Origin: Pseudomonas anatoliensis
GTDB lineage: Bacteria > Pseudomonadota > Gammaproteobacteria > Pseudomonadales > Pseudomonadaceae
Direction of reading: 5' to 3'
NCBI RefSeq assembly: GCF_017976235.1
Contig: NZ_JACVHC010000001.1
Location: forward strand, 868,001-932,000
DNA: 64,000 bases
This document shows, one piece after another, positions 63,964-64,000 of the stretch (positions are counted from its first letter, which is position 1; every line of letters begins with the position of its first letter). The position numbers were made by a program, and so were the translations under genes. The notes beneath the pieces are model-generated. The model did not search any database. It saw nothing but the letters and a program-made list of their open reading frames with translations, and was not told the origin of the DNA.

Positions 63964-64000
63964 TCAGGACGGGCGGGTAAAGACTTCACCAATACTGCGC
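63964..64000 (-). CDS. Possible 3' end of a minus-strand gene
   Basis: On the minus strand the last bases read an open frame ending RSIGEVFTRPS, then TGA at 63966-63964. Only 11 codons are visible, so nothing can be said about function. It may be the C-terminus of a gene that lies outside the window, or chance. Confidence 0.25.
   Translation of the reverse strand, partial: RSIGEVFTRPS

Noticed and set aside
63789..63980. Frame of 63 codons at the right end
   Set aside because: Most of it is REPIN sequence.

Overview
The window is bacterial chromosome with high GC and strong codon-position bias. It fits the Pseudomonas fluorescens group. The evidence is the aprA-inh-aprDEF exoprotease island followed by paired subtilisin autotransporters and family I.3 lipases, the efeUOB iron operon, and many scattered GTAGGAGCTGCCG-type REP/REPIN elements. 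All identifications come from reading protein motifs and from memory of families; no search was run. No tRNA, rRNA, CRISPR array, prophage or complete insertion sequence was seen.

Layout. 1-5.6 kb holds small redox and regulator genes: the 3' end of an SDR, a VOC protein, a monooxygenase/tautomerase pair divergent from a LysR gene, a decayed LysR fragment, and an intact LysR gene divergent from an MDR-type oxidoreductase. 5.6-9 kb is an AT-rich gap, an uncharacterised 484-residue protein and a MocR-like regulator. 9-14.6 kb carries pgm, a pirin, a UvrD-type helicase whose N-terminus has a run of eight glycines spaced every four residues, and a DUF1652-like protein. 14.8-18.6 kb looks like a polyamine-linked operon: a SnoaL-AraC fusion regulator, an FAD amine oxidase, a cupin and a PotF-like binding protein.

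19-36.1 kb is the extracellular enzyme island. AprA protease, its periplasmic inhibitor and the AprDEF type I exporter are followed by two autotransporter subtilases and two type-I-secreted lipases. The first lipase lacks the lid segment present in the second. REPINs sit in most of the later intergenic gaps of this island.

36.3-43.7 kb contains a small secreted protein, a lipoprotein and a tightly packed set of a FAN1-like VRR nuclease, an XPD/DinG-like helicase with a fused nuclease-like domain, and a hybrid PAS histidine kinase. 43.2-49.6 kb has membrane, antiporter, SDR, TetR/DUF1348 and phosphatidylserine synthase genes. 49.8-54 kb is efeUOB plus a second imelysin-type EfeO protein, with a candidate Fur site upstream. 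54.3-63.7 kb is an acyl-CoA degradation region: an AraC regulator, a five-gene operon resembling the isoleucine (2-methylbutyryl-CoA) pathway, and a convergent pair resembling valine catabolism (isobutyryl-CoA dehydrogenase and 3-hydroxyisobutyryl-CoA hydrolase).
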